From positions 53,374,730-53,438,729 of the forward strand of contig NC_134103.1 in the NCBI RefSeq assembly GCF_000715075.1: DNA of 64,000 nucleotides, read 5' to 3'. This DNA is from Nicotiana tabacum (Eukaryota; Streptophyta; Magnoliopsida; Solanales; Solanaceae). The notes under the pieces were generated by a model. The model saw nothing but the letters and a program-made list of their open reading frames with translations, did not search any database and was not told the origin of the DNA. Numbering within the stretch: position 1 is the first letter of the stretch; every line of letters begins with the position of its first letter. A program made the position numbers and the translations under genes. This document shows positions 26,231 to 38,720 of the stretch, piece by piece.

Positions 26231-26886
26231 ATGCCTAAGAAGGCTACAGCCACCTAGAAGGGCAAGTTCGTGGCTAATGAAACTACGAGTCGAGCACCAC
26301 GAGTTACTAAGGGTCGGGGAGAATCTCAGAGTGAGACTCCATCTTAGACTTCACATACCTTGCCCTCTCCATAGGAGATCCGCGGGGCATCCGCTCCAGC
26401 ACCTGCCCCAGTTCCCCCAGCTCCGCAACCAGATGCACCGGGTGAGAAGATGAGAGATGCTATTCAGCTATTGACTCGATTAGTGGCTGCACAGGCTTGG
26501 CGCCAGGAAGAAGGTATTGGTCATGCAGATAGGGCCATCAGTGTAAGGGTTCGTGATTTCATTAATTTGGACCCTCCGGTATTCACTAGAGCAGATCCAA
26601 ACGAGGACACTCATGTATTTATAGATAGGATGTAGAGGACTTTGAGGGTAATGAAGGCCACTACGACTGAGTCAGTTGAGCTAGCTTCTTCTAGACTTTC
26701 GGATGTTGCAGTTAATTGGTACGAGTTTTGGGAGTTGTCCAGAGGGAGTATGCCCTTCCAGCAGTATGGTAGGAGTTTACAGAGGCTTTCATCATCATTA
26801 TTTGCCACCAGAGCTTAGACGGGCCAGAGTTGATAGGTTTGTGACCCTTCGGCAGGGTAATATGAGTGTTCGGGAGTACAACCCTC
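26231..26886 (+). pseudogene. gag fragment of element 1
   Basis: It starts at ATG 26231 (MPKKATAT) with several TAG stops where Gln or Trp would be expected. A Pro-rich stretch (26390-26430) leads to the gag core: DAIQLLTRLVAAQAWRQEE, then RVRDFINLDPPVFTRADPNE and FIDRM, a stop, RTLRVMKATTTESVELAS, and NWYEFWELSRG. After a frameshift near 26745 it continues as HYLPPELRRARVDRFVTLRQ and GNMSVREY. Gag forms the virus-like particle. The C-terminal part with the zinc knuckle is missing because the sequence switches at about 26886 to antisense integrase of element 2. Similarity to chromovirus gag is clear by eye. Confidence 0.82.
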
Positions 26887-27690
26887 AAATGGGGCCATCT
26901 CGATACTGGACTGATAACTGTTATTGTAAGCAAACTTGGCCAATGGCAAGAACTAATCACATTGTCCCCCAAAGTCAATCATTCATGCTCTCAGCATGCC
27001 CTCCAATATTTGAACTGTCCGCTTTGACTGCCCTTCGGTCTGTAGATGAAACGTTGTGCTGAGCTCTATACGGGTCCCCAACTCACTCTATATGGCTCTT
27101 CAGAAATGTGAAATGAACTGAGGGCCTCTATCTGATATGATGGAAATAGGCACACCATGCAACCGAAGTATGTCCCTAATATAAATCTGAGCCAATTTCT
27201 CTTAAGTATGTGTAGTCACAACCAGAATGAAGTGTGCCGACTTGGTCAATCTGTCGACAATGACCTAAACTGCATCAAACTTCCGCAAGGTCTGCAGAAA
27301 TCTAACTATGAAGTCCATAGTGATGCGCTCCCATTTCCACTCAGGTATAGTCATCTTTTGATGTAGGCCACCTAGCCTTTGGTGCTCTTACTTGACCTGC
27401 TGGCAATTTAGACACCTAGCTACATACTCCACTATGTCTTTCTTCATCCGCCACCACCAATAATGTTTTCTCAAGTCACGATACATCTTCGTAGCACCTG
27501 GGTGAATAGAATACCGAAAACTGTGTGCCTCCTCTAGAATCCTCTCCCTCAAGCCATCAACATTAGGAACACATAGACGACCTTGGAGTCGCAGAACACC
27601 ATCCTCGTCAATAGAAACTTCTATAGCACCACCCTATAGTATCGTCTCTCTAAGAACTGCCAAGTGCAGATCATCAATCTGTCAGGCCTT
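26887..27690 (-). pseudogene. Integrase fragment of element 2
   Basis: The minus strand encodes the second half of the zinc-binding region and most of the catalytic core, with many stops and shifts. Recognisable pieces are the Cys-containing CLNCQQ-type end near 27400, AHFI-type text near 27235 and PISIISDRGPQF near 27130. The third catalytic region reads poorly (about 27040). Homologous intact text lies at 44561-45526 in element 3. It ends abruptly at the fusion with element 1 gag. Confidence 0.75.
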
Positions 27691-27693
27691 GAT

Positions 27694-28257
27694 CTACCCC
27701 AATAATGAAGACTGAGCAACAAAACATACAAGAACTCGGCTGGGCTCTGAAATATCCAACCTCACATGTCTGTTAGCCAAGGACTGAATGTCCAAATCTA
27801 GTGGCCTCTTCTCCGCTGAAATAAATGCCAAGCTACCCACACTCTCTGCCTTCTTGCTTAAGGCATCCGCGACCACATTTGTCTTGCCCGGATGATAAAG
27901 AATGGTGATGTCGTAATCCTTCAGTAACTCGAGCCATCTACGCTGCCTCAAATTGAGATCCCTTTGCTTGAATAAATGCTGTAAGCTGTGATGATCAGTA
28001 TAAACCTCACATGACACCCCATAAAGATAATGCCTCCATATCTTAAGAGCATGAACAATCGCGGCTAACTCCAAATCGTGCACAGGATAATTCTTCTCAT
28101 GAATCTTCAGCTGACGTGAAGCATGTGTAATAACTCGCCCCTCCTGCATCAATACACAACCCAAGCCAACGCGTGAAGCATCGCAATATACTGTATACAT
28201 CCCTGAGCCGGAAGGCAACACTAGAACTCGTGCTATAGTCAAAGCTATCTTGAGCTT
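27694..28257 (-). pseudogene. RNase H region of element 2
   Basis: An open stretch of 182 residues. The RNase H core shows [18 protein letters not shown] (first Asp), [20 protein letters not shown] (Glu), [13 protein letters not shown] (Asp) and [10 protein letters not shown] (Asp), so all four acidic positions are kept. The linker to integrase follows ([17 protein letters not shown]). RNase H would degrade the RNA strand during reverse transcription. The frame closes at 27694, where integrase should continue. Confidence 0.82.
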
Positions 28258-29046
28258 CTAGAAGCTCGACTCACAATCCTCAGACCAACGGAATGGAGCA
28301 CCCCTCTGGGTCAGTCTAGTCAAATATGTTGCAATGGATGAAAAGCCCTTCACAAACCGACGATAATAGCCTGCTAACCCCAAGAAACTCATGATCTCAG
28401 TCGCCGAAGTGGGACGAGACCAACTATAAACTGCCTCAATATTCTTGGGATCCACTTTAATACCCTCTCCTTATATAACATGCCCCAAGAATGCCACAGA
28501 CTCTAGCCAAAACTCACATTTGGAGAACTTAGCATATAGCTCCTATTCTCGCAATGTCTGAAGTACCACTCTCAAGTGCTGCTCGTGGTCCCCCAGACTA
28601 CGTGAGTAAATCAAGATGTCATTAATGAAGACAATAACAAAAGAATCAATATAAGGCCTGAACACCCGGTTCATCATAAAAGCCATTAGGGCATTAGTCA
28701 AATCGAAGGACATCACTAGAAACTCATAATGACCATATCTGGTACGGAAGGCAGTCTTTGGAACATCTGAGTCCCGAATCTTCAAGTGATGGTACCCTGA
28801 TCTCAAGTCGATCTTAGAAATCACCCTAGCACCCTACAACTGGTCAAACAAATCATCGATACGCGACAACTGGTACTTGTTCTTGATGGTAACCTTGTTC
28901 AACTGGCGGTAATCAATGCACATCCGCATAGTCCCATCTTTCTTCTTCACAAATAACACTGGTGCACCCCAAGGTGATATATTGGGTCTCACAAACCCCG
29001 TTGCTAACAACTCCTCAAGCTGCTCCTTCAATTCTTTCGGAGCCAT
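28258..29046 (-). pseudogene. Reverse transcriptase of element 2 (catalytic Asp lost)
   Basis: Three open pieces in order: 29046-28834 ([40 protein letters not shown]), 28824-28543 ([35 protein letters not shown], then [14 protein letters not shown]) and 28455-28258 ([20 protein letters not shown]). They are separated by single stops. The catalytic box reads FIND instead of FIDD, so the first Asp of the metal-binding pair is Asn. This copy could not polymerise even if the stops were suppressed. Family similarity is very clear. Confidence 0.85.
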
Positions 29047-29070
29047 ACGGTACGGTGGGATAGATATAGG

Positions 29071-29690
29071 CTAGGTGTCTGGAGCCAAATCAATATGAAA
29101 ATCAATATCACGATCTGGCGGCATGCTTGGAAGGTCAGAAGGAAACACATCGGCAAACTCCCAGACTATTGGCACTGAATCAATCGTCGGAGACTCTGCG
29201 GTGGTGTCCCGAACATAAGCTAGATAAGCCAAACAACCCTTCTCGACCATATGTTGATCCTTTATAAAAGAGATGACCCGACTAACTGTACTAACCGAGG
29301 AACCCTTCCACTCAAATCTCGAAAATTCTGGCATCGCTAAGGTAATAGTCTTGGCATGGCAATCAAGAAGGGCGTGATATGGAGATAACCAGTCCATGCC
29401 CAGGATGACCTCAAATCGATCATATCAAGCAACAGAAGGTCTTCTCTAGTCTCGTAACCAAAGAACGTGACCACACAGGACTGGTAGATCTGATCCACAA
29501 CCATAGAATTGCCCATAAGAGTGGAAACATAAACAGGAGTACCCAAGGACTCACAAGGAATATCCATAAATTGAGCAAACAGAGATGATACATATAAATA
29601 GGTAGACCCTGGATCAAATAATACCGAAGCATCACTACTGCATATAGAAATAGTACCTGTGATCAATGCATCTGAGGCTAATGTATCTGG
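29071..29690 (-). pseudogene. Aspartic protease of element 2
   Basis: Minus-strand text includes the active-site loop ASVLFDPGSTYLYVSSLF, VDQIYQSCVVTFFGYE, then the frame-shifted partner of VILGMDWL (29400-29380), MDWLSPYHALLDCHAKTITL and the linker to RT (SLPSMPPDRDIDFHIDLAP). Protease would cut the Gag-Pol polyprotein. Two overlapping frames (29666-29337 and 29397-29071) show a single frameshift near 29400. Confidence 0.8.
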
Positions 29691-29699
29691 TTTGTCCTA

Positions 29700-31282
29700 A
29701 AAAGCATAGAATCTGGCTGGAGCACCGGTGGGCTGGGCCCCGCTTGACTGAACAGTAGGTGACTGGCCTCCCCCCGCCTGACCTCCACCTCTAGGATGGC
29801 TCCTACCAGCCTGCCCTCCACCTCTGGGCGGTCGGACAGTCGGTGATGAAATCATGTGCTGCTGTCCCTACTGCACTACTTTGCCCCGAAGCCTGGGGCA
29901 GAATCTCCTCATGTGACAGAGATCTACGCACTCGAAACAGCCCCTCGGTGCGCTGATCTGCTGCCCTGATGTGTGACCTTAATGGCCTGTCGATCCAATT
30001 GAAGAAGCCTGAATAGCCGGTGGACGGTATGAACTCTCCGGCATGGCACTGAAATAGGAGCTGGAAGAACCTTGGTGACCTGAGTACCCACTGGATGAAC
30101 CCTGGATGGCTGGTGAGGGGTAAGAACTCTCTGGCATAACGCTAAAATAGGGGCACGCTGGAGCACCTCGATGAGGTAGTGGTGATGAATATGGGGGCAT
30201 TCTAGGTTGACCCCTCCCAAACCGTCCTCTGCCCCTAGCCGGGGCACCTCTAAACTCTCCAGAGAAACGTGCCCTCTTGTCCTGCTACCTCTGCTCTCTC
30301 CCCCTCTGACGGTAGCCCTCAATCCTCCGAGCAATCTCCACTACCAGTTGATAAGAAGTCCTCATCTCAACCTCTCGGGCCATATTGGCCCTAATACCGG
30401 AGTGCATCCCCGCAACAAACCTCTACACTCTCTTATGCGTCCGTAGGAAGTATCATAAGTGCATGGCGAGACAACTCAGAAAACCTCGCCTCATAGTCGG
30501 TCACTGACATCTGACCCTGCTGAAGCTGCTCAAACAGATACCGCAAGTTAAATATACCTATTCAAGAAAAGTTGTATGAACTGGCTCCAAGTCATGGGAG
30601 GAGAACCTGCTGGTCTGTCAAGAAGATAAGACTGCCACTATCTACGGGCCCGGCCCTCCAGCTGGAAAGTAGTGAAGTCAACCCCATGAGACTCCAATAT
30701 CCTCATGTTCTGCAGTCTGTCCCTGCACCTATCAATGAAATCTTGGGCATCCTCATGACTCTCGCCTCCGAAGATAGGAGGGTGTAACCTAGTCCATCTG
30801 TCTAATAACTTCTGCAGATCGCCGTCCGCAGTCAGTCTAGGCTCAGGTACAACTGCCGCAACTGGCTGGGCTCCGCCCACGGGTAGTGCACCCGAAGTCT
30901 GATATATCGTAGTTGCATGCCCAAGAGCATGACCAGTAGGGGTCTATGCTCCCCCTCCTACCTGAGATGTGGCTGGGTCCGCTGGAAATAAACCAGCCTG
31001 AGTCATGGTGTCCATGAACCGCATCATACGGCCCACGACCTCCTGAAAGCCCGGTGCTGTCATGAAATCTACCGTGGCTGGCTCTGCGGCAGGCACCTCG
31101 CCCTGCTCCTCAAAAATGGGATCCTCCACTGGATCTGCTGGTGGTGCTACTGGAGCAGCTTTGGGTCGCCCTCGTCCCCTACTTCGGGCCAATGCCCTCC
31201 CCCGGCCTCTGCCTCAGCCTCTAGCAATGGGGAGAGCAGCTCCTCCCAGGGCTGGAACATCCGTCGTGTGCGTCCTCACCAT
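29700..31282 (-). pseudogene. gag of element 2
   Basis: ATG at 31282 (MVRTHTTDVPALGGAA), then PIARG followed by a TGA at codon 23 (31216-31214). Beyond it come GRGRGRALARSRGRGRPK, an acidic stretch and DFMTAPGFQEVVGRMMRFMD. The gag core continues with LLDRWTRLHPPIFGGES and FIDRCRDRLQNM (30880-30640), is then badly broken (30640-30340), and ends with a Pro/Ser/Gly-rich region and a zinc knuckle CFECVDLCHMRRFC near 29945-29900. That knuckle keeps the CX2CX4HX4C spacing. The same codon-23 TGA occurs in element 3. Confidence 0.8.
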
Positions 31283-31459
31283 CTGTGAGAGAATAGAAGA
31301 AGGAAATTTAGTATATCATCAATTGCACGATAGAAGATGAATAATGAGTAGTTTCCTAACAACCCATAGCCTCTCGAAGATAAGTACGGACGTCTCCGCA
31401 CCGAACCGCAAAACTCTACTAGGCCTTCCCATAACTTGTGAGACCTACGTAAACCTAGT

Positions 31460-31471
31460 GCTCTGATACGA
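31460..31471 (-). other. Primer-binding site of element 2, initiator-Met type
   Basis: Minus strand TCGTATCAGAGC, one mismatch from TGGTATCAGAGC. It lies three bases beyond the LTR end at 31475. Confidence 0.78.
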
Positions 31472-31474
31472 TAT

Positions 31475-34176
31475 TGTCACGACCCAACTCCATGTCAGGT
31501 CGTGATGGCGTCCAGCACCGTTGCTGGACAAGCCAACAGTGAACAACTTAGTAATTTCCCACTTTTAATTTATTAAGCAATTCCAACATTTAGCTTTACT
31601 TAAATTTAAAGCATTTGATAAATAAAGGATTTTTAAGGCAAACAAACGGAAACATCTAAAAGCAGTTATTACTATTGAATTACAACCCAGAAATCAAAGT
31701 CTACTAATACGTGCCAAGATCTGCTGTCACAAGTGTGTAGGCAAGTAGTAGAATATACAAAAGATGACTATCCTACTGTCTGAAACAGAATAGACAGATA
31801 AAAACAAAAGAGAAACTCCGGCATGCTGCTGAACAGCTTAGAAGGGGCAGCTCATCATGAAGTCTCGGTCCAAGATCAGGTATGCGCGCCAGGTGGGTAA
31901 CTAGATGCACCAGCCTCAGATCTTGTATAATTAAGTACAGTAGCATAGTATGAGTACATAAACAATATGTACCTAATAAGTATCCCGCCTAACCTCAAAG
32001 AAGTAGTGACGAGGGGTCGACTTGACACTTACTAGGCCAATAATAAAGTAATAAAAGTATTGTGCTAAGCATGGATATCATGAATGATATTGTCAGATCA
32101 ACAACAAGAAGAGATGAGTCCTTCTTTCATTATTATAACTTAAATTTCAGTAATACCATCTAGTACCTTACATTTCAAGGCATTTAAGCAGAATAAATCA
32201 TGGAGAATTTCCAAATAATTAGCATGCGCAATTATGTCGAGGTCGTACGACCCGGTCCAACATAATATTAAATTGTGCACTGCCGGAGGGTCGAACGGCA
32301 TGAACCATAGATGCATCTATTTACTACCGAGGCGCTCGGCCAGATCCACAAATAACAATTATTTTCAAGAAAACACAAGTTTCTCCTTTACATTCAAGTA
32401 TCTCATACAAACCTTCAAGTAAGTGAATTCAACCTTATACAATTCTTTTATCAATTTCTATCATGACTAAGTGATTATATTAGCAAGTAAGGGCACAAAC
32501 ATTCCAAGTATAGTATGATACGGGTCCTAGACTACCCGGACAATAGCATAATAGTAGCTACGTACGAACTCTCGTCACCTCGTACGTACGTAGCCCCCAC
32601 AATTAGGCACAAACATTTATTTAATTCACCTATGGGGTTAATTCCCTCTTACCTCATCTCAAAGCCTACTTCCCAATTCAAGAACGCGCTCAAACCTCCA
32701 AATTTGATGCCAAACTACTCGAAGCTAGTCAAACATTACATAAACAAATCAATCTATGCTCAAAAGTTCATAATTCCACCATTTAAGTGATTACCCAACC
32801 TAAATTGCAAGATTCCTAAATTGTGTGATTTTAGGAACATAAATATGTGATTTTTCCTAAATCCCATAACGAATTTTGTGGTTAAATCGCATTTTTATTA
32901 AAAACCTAGGTTTTTACCTAAACCCATGATTTTCACTAATTTATATGTTATTATCAACCCATAAACTATGTATTTAACTCACATTGTGTATAAATTACTT
33001 ACCTCAAAGCGCTAAGTGAAATCCCCTCTCTAAGAGATCCAAGAATCGCCCAACAATGGAAGAAACGAGCTAAAATATCCTATGTCCCGTCTTTTTAAAA
33101 GGTTTCTGCCCAGGTCTACCTTCTTTGCTATCGCAAAAGAGGCCTCGCGATCGCGAAGGCAAATGGCCTAGGCCCAGGAAAATTTACCTATCGCGATGCG
33201 ACAGGAGCAACGTAGATGCGGAGGCTCCCTTGGCCTACCCTACGCAAACATGAGGCTTCTTTATGAACGCGAAGAACGAACGACGGCCACCCAACTCAGC
33301 CTCTTCTACACGAAAGCAGGCCAGGTCACGCGAACGCGAGGCTAGAGGACCCAGACCTCCGCGAACGCGGTCCTGCGCACGCGAACACGAAGGGAAAATG
33401 CTCCCAAGCCCACAGTACCCCAAATCCTTCATCGCAAACGCGAGGGTCTGATCGCATTCGTGAAGAAGGAAACTAGAAGCAGAAATCTGGTGTGTTTCAA
33501 CTCAACTCCGGGTAGTCCGAAATGCACCCGAGCCCCTCGGGACCCCGTCCAACTACTCCAATAAGTCTATAAACATAATACGGACTTGCTCAAACTCTCA
33601 AAACATGTAAAACAGCATTAAAACCAAGAATCGCACCGCAAAACCAAATTGAATTAATCTTTGAACTTCAAGTTTCTAAATCGCTCCGAACGCGTCGAAT
33701 CATACTTAGACTACTCGGAGTGACACCAAATTTTGCGTACAAGTCTTAAATGACATTACAGAACTATTCCCAGTCTCGGACGTTCATTCGGACCTCGGTA
33801 TCACCAAAACCTACTCCAAACTAAATTTAAAGAACTTCAAAAACCTTAAAGAACCAATGTTCACTATTAGGAGCCGAAAAGCTCCCAGATCACCCAAAAC
33901 CCGATCCGAACATACGCCCAAGTCCTAAATTATCATACGAACATATTGGAACCGTCAAATCCCGATTCCAAGGTTGTTTACTAAAAATATTGACCAAAGT
34001 CAAACTTGGCCTTTCAAGCCAACCTTAAGGAACTAAGTGTTCCGATTTCAACCCAAACTCTTCTAAATCCCGAACCGACTATCCTCGCAAGTCATAAATC
34101 AGTAAAAACAAGTACGGGAAGTCTTATTTAGGAAAACAGCGTTCTAGAAAGCAAAACGACTGGTCGGGTAGTTACA
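31475..34176 (-). mobile_element. 5' LTR of element 2
   Basis: 2702 bp, plus-strand edges TGTCACGACCC and GTAGTTACA. It aligns with the element 3 LTR (41695-44460) throughout, with shared phrases such as GACGAGGGGTCGACTTGACA and GCCCAACAATGGAAGAAACG. The body is noncoding. A stretch at about 33120-33460 is CpG-rich. Confidence 0.85.
33125..33460 (-). promoter_or_regulatory. CpG-rich palindrome cluster in the element 2 LTR
   Basis: Repeated self-complementary words such as CCTCGCGATCGCGAAGG, ATCGCGATGCGA, GAACGCGAGG and CGCGAACGCGGTC occur in about 330 bp. It lies roughly 720-1050 bp from the LTR 5' end. On its downstream side in LTR orientation is a TTTTAAAAAG run (about 33100) that may act as a weak TATA element. 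Function is not shown. Confidence 0.55.
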
Positions 34177-34864
34177 ACTTTTCTTCTCTTTCAGCACCAT
34201 TGACAAAGTTGACTCAAAAGGCAACTAAGTTTCAGTGGAATGATGCTTGTGAGTTGAGTTTCCAGGCATTGAAGGAAAGATTGACTTCAGTACCAGTTCT
34301 GACACTCCTATAGGAGACCGATGGTTATGCGATATATTATGATACTTTGGGCGTGGGATTGGGTTGTGTATTGATGCATCATGGTAAGGTTGTCGCTTAT
34401 GCTTCTAGACAACTAAGAAAGCATGAGAAGAATTACATGACCCGCGATTTAGAGTTAGCCACGGTGATTCTTGCACTAAAGATATTGAGGCACTATTTGT
34501 ATGGTATAGATGTTAATATCTATATAGATCATAAGAGTTTTCAGTAATCTTCAAGGAAAAGGAATTGAATATACGTCAGAGGTGATGGTTGGAGCAACTG
34601 AAAGACTATGATGTTGATATTTTATACAATCCAAGGAAGGCGAATGTAGTAGTCGACGCCCTCAGCCGTAGATCTATGTGTAGCCTATCATATTTACAGC
34701 CAAAGAAGAGTGAGATAGCCCATGAGATTCATCAGCTAGCTAGTCTTGGAGTTCGATTACTGGATTCAGGTTATACCAGAGTTACTATTCAGGACACGAT
34801 AACATCCTCTTTAGTAACTGAAGTGAAAGAATGCCAGTATGAGGATCCTGTGCGAGCTCATTAA
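34177..34864 (+). pseudogene. RT end and RNase H of element 1
   Basis: The plus strand resumes mid-RT with FSSLSAPLTKLTQKATKFQW and SFQALKERLTSVPVLTLL, then a stop. The RNase H part shows [51 protein letters not shown], a short frame break at about 34540-34590, and NVVVDALSRRSMCSL. All four acidic residues expected for RNase H can be placed. The N-terminal half of RT, including the polymerase active site, is missing. It was probably lost in the same deletion that truncated gag. Confidence 0.83.
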
Positions 34865-36180
34865 ATAGATACAACCCCTCAAAATGAGAAGACACCATTT
34901 GACATTATAGGAGATGGAGTCCTCATATATTGAGGTTGATTATGTGTTCCTAATGTGGCAGGGTTGCGCTAGCAGGTTATGGGAGAAACTCACTATTCTC
35001 ATTATTCTGTTCATCCAGGAGCGATGAAGATGCATCATATACTAGTGGGACGAAATAAAGAAGGATATAGCAAAGTTTGTTGCTCAGTGTCCAATTGTCA
35101 GCAGGTTAAGATTGAGCATCAGAAACCCGGTGGATTATTGTAGGTTATAGAGATTCCGACTTGGAAATGGGAAGTAATTAATATGTATTTCATCATAGGC
35201 TTACCTCGTACCCAGCGTAATTTCGATTCTATATAGGTGATTGTTGATAGACTTACAAAATCCACCCATTTTCTGCATGTCAGGACTACGTATTCAGAAG
35301 AGGATTATGAAAGGCGTTACACTAAGGAGATAGTACGAATTCATGGTGTCCCTATATTTGTTATCTCATATAGAGGTTCTCAATTTACATCTAATTTCTG
35401 GAGGTCCTTCCAAAAAGGATTGGGGACTCAAGTAAGTCTTTGTACAACATTTCACCCACAGACAGATGGTCAGGCTGAGCGTACTATTCAGACACTTGAG
35501 GATATGCTACGGGCTTATGTGATAGACTTCGGGGGTAGTTGAGATGATCATCTTCCACTTATTGAGTTTGCATATAATAATAGCTATCATTCCAGCATTC
35601 AGATGGCCTCATACGAAGCTCTTTACGGACGAAAACGTAGGTCACCTATCGGATTGTTCGATGTTAGGGAAACTAAGTTAGTAGGACCATAGTTGGTATA
35701 ATAGGAAGTTGAGAAGTTTAAGCCTATTAGCAGCTCAGAGTCGTCAGAAGTCCTATGGAGAAAATCGACGACAAGTCTTGGAGTTTCAGGTAGATGACTG
35801 GGTATTCCTAAAGGTATCATCGATAAAGGTGTTATGAGATTTGGTAAGAAAGGAAAGCTTAGTTGTCGGTACATTGGACCTTATAAGATTATATGTAAAG
35901 TAGGTTAGGTAACATATGAGTTAGACTTGCCTTCAAACTTGGAGTATGTACATCCAGTGTTTCATGTGTCTATGCTCCATAAGTGTATCGAAGATCCATC
36001 TAGAGTCGTTCCAATTGACGATGTTCAGGTCACAGACAAACTATCATATTTGAATGCTCCCATTGTGATAATAGATAAACAAGTTCGGAGATTGAGAACT
36101 AAGGACGTAGCTTCGGTTAAAGTACTTTGGAGAAATAAGAATGTGGAGGAGATGACTTGTGAAGCTTAAGAAAACATGAT
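34865..36180 (+). pseudogene. Integrase and chromodomain-like tail of element 1
   Basis: The zinc-binding part is decayed (HYSHYSVHPGAMKMHH, CSVSNCQQVKIEHQKPGG, with frame breaks). The catalytic core is open at 35237-35542: MIVDRLTKSTHFLHVRTTY (first Asp), VISYRGSQFTSNFW where the second catalytic Asp is Tyr, and TDGQAERTIQTLEDM (Glu). The C-terminal part (35927-36169) reads NLEYVHPVFHVSMLHK, APIVIIDKQVRRLRTKDVAS and VKVLWRNKNVEEMTCEA. This resembles the chromodomain-like tail of plant chromoviruses, in which such a domain is thought to steer integration to heterochromatin. Inactive. Confidence 0.85.
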
Positions 36181-36443
36181 GTCTAGGTATCCTTACTTGT
36201 TTTCCGCTTCCGGACGAGGAGCCGGCTGAGACATCACAGCCTTTAGGTGCGTATACGATACTGGATTTTTATGTTAGTTACTGTCATTGGTCGTATGAGA
36301 CCATTGGTGTTATTTATGATTGTGGACCCATGTGGCTTTGTATTGTTGGGTTTTCTGTGTGATAGGTTGGTAGTAGTACTGTTACAGAGGAGACTCTACA
36401 AAAATTTATATAGATCTCTTAACATTCGAGGATGAATGTTTCT

Positions 36444-36455
36444 AAGGAGGGGAGA
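36444..36455 (+). other. Polypurine tract of element 1
   Basis: AAGGAGGGGAGA lies immediately before the 3' LTR start (TGTTACACC at 36457). Upstream is the phrase ACATTCGAGGATGAATGTTT, familiar from this element group. Confidence 0.8.
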
Positions 36456-36831
36456 TTGTTACACCCTGTGCATCCCAAGGTGATGTATAATGAATATGAG
36501 ACTTGTTAATAATGATTTAAATGAGCCTAAAGTTATAATATTACTATATATGATGTTTGGATATAAAATATAAAGTTTGGAAAAAATCGGATTTAACTTG
36601 CGGAAAAACCGACTAAGGATTTGCCTTGTAAGGAAGTTTTTTGTGCAATACATTTTGTGTGTTATATAAGGTCCTTTTGGGACATATTATATACCACATT
36701 GAATTTCTTGGAATGTAGTTTTCATCACTCTTAATCGTTCATTCATACAACGTCCGTATAAAAAGATATAAGCTTCGAACAAAGGGCCAATGCTAGGGTG
36801 CCAAACGAGCACCTCTTTGACTTTTCAAAAG

Positions 36832-36834
<3 letters not shown>

Positions 36835-36874
<40 letters not shown>
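36835..36874. repeat. Microsatellite (AT)n only in the 3' LTR
   Basis: About 20 AT repeats. The matching place in the 5' LTR holds GGATATATATATCC, so expansion took place after insertion, or contraction did in the other copy. Confidence 0.88.
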
Positions 36875-36881
<7 letters not shown>

Positions 36882-38619
36882 CTTAAGTCTTATTTTTCTT
36901 CATTTTTCAAGATACCACGAACAGATATGACCCATAAACTTAACCTTAATCTTTCTACAAGGTTTAAAAAAAAGATTAACATCTCGGGTATGAAATCAAG
37001 AAGCAATAACATTAGAACGTTCCTTACGACGTAAGTATCATTATATAGCCTCTCTTTTTATTTGTAGTTTGAGTTTTGGAAGGTACTTCATGGTTAAAAA
37101 AATACCTACTTGCTGTATTTAAGATTTTTAAATATCAAGGAAGGTTAATAAATTCGTTTTCTAATAGTTAGAAATTACAGGACGGTGATCGGAAGTCGTG
37201 AGTTCGATTTATTCCACTTGTAGTGGACTGTTTTGTAGTCCACTCGTGTTGACCTCTTGTGATGCTGATTTATGGAGTTTGGAAGGACAAAGGGCATGGA
37301 GAAATACCACATGTGATAGGGTAGTGGACTGGTCGCTCGTCATTGCAATTTCAGGCTAATTGATAACTTATTGATTAGGTGTGTTATGGTATATCTGGGT
37401 TTTTGATTGTATTAAAGGTCCCAAATTATAGTTAGGTTGTTTTGAGTTGTTTATTGTATAGTGTTGTTGTCTCGCCTATAGTAGGCTTGAGGAAGCAGTA
37501 AAATCTGGGGAAATGCTGCCCGTTGTTTAACAGATTAAGTTACTTTTGTTATATAAATGAGAGAGTCAGTCGTAGCTTGACAATAGCTTCACGATTGTTG
37601 TTGTAAATTAAGGTACAGTGAGCTGCATTTTGCATTGTTATTGGACAAATTTGTATAAGGTAAGTTAAGGTTGTCCCTTCTTTTCTTTTGGCACGATCCA
37701 TATGATACAGCGAAACGAGCAAACACGCAATTTTCACAAATGACTCTATTCTAAGAAGTACTAGGGTTGCCTATGTTCTTGATTCCCCATATGTCCTATT
37801 ATTATATCGTCTGTTCATGGGTCTTGGAAAATACGTATGTTGATAAAGTTTATTTTGTGATGTTAACCGAATGCATATTGATCTTATGACATTCCGAGAG
37901 ATCTTATTGACTTACTTCTTATGCATTGCATTCATTTATACATGTACATTGACCCATGACCAGATGGCGTTATATACATATATATTATATGAATATAGGG
38001 TATGGGGAAAGGTTACGACGTTATATATGCACCACCACCTGATCAGTTGATATATGTTGAGGATTTCGCCCACTGAGGCCGAGATGATATGATGGGATAC
38101 CCTCAGAGGCTTGATGATGTTATGTACGCATATACCTATACATGATATGACATTTATACGCATATGCATGACATTATAATTGTTTCAAGATACATAAAGA
38201 TATTCATACTTACAAGTTGAGTCTGTTACTCTATGTTACTTTCATGTCTTTTATATACTGCTTTTTATGCCTTACATAATCGGTACATTATTCGTACTGA
38301 CGCCCCAATTACCGGGGGCCTGCGTTTCATGCCTGCATGTGTAGGTAGACATGCTGACGGTCCCCCTTCTTAGGATTCTTGCCCAGCGAAAGTTGGTGTG
38401 CTCCATTTGATCCGGAGCTGCTATTGGGTTTTGGTACGATATTTTTGTATACATATATGGGTATGAATGGGCCCCAGTCCCATCCTTCATACAGTTGTAT
38501 ACTCTATCAGAGGTCTATAGACAGTCATGTATAGTTGGATAGTATGTGGCCTTGTCGGCTTCTATTTTGATATATAGTTGTCCATAGTAGCCTTGTCGGC
38601 TCGCCCTACCGTATTTTGT

Positions 38620-38720
<101 letters not shown>

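Larger units (their letters stand above)
26887..34176 (-). mobile_element. Element 2: minus-strand Ty3/gypsy copy nested in element 1, 3' end lost
   Basis: On the minus strand: 5' LTR (34176-31475), primer-binding site (31471-31460), gag, protease, RT, RNase H and integrase, stopping inside the integrase core at about 26887. The integrase tail, polypurine tract and 3' LTR are absent. The right border at 34176 is a true LTR terminus (GTTACA) against element 1 RT, so that is the insertion junction. Element 3 (41695-50218) is a close relative with the same layout. All coding is broken. Confidence 0.85.

Noticed and set aside
34177..36180. Element 1 pol as a domesticated host gene
   Set aside because: Several stops and a lost catalytic residue, and it lies between matched LTRs with a target duplication; it is an ordinary dead copy.
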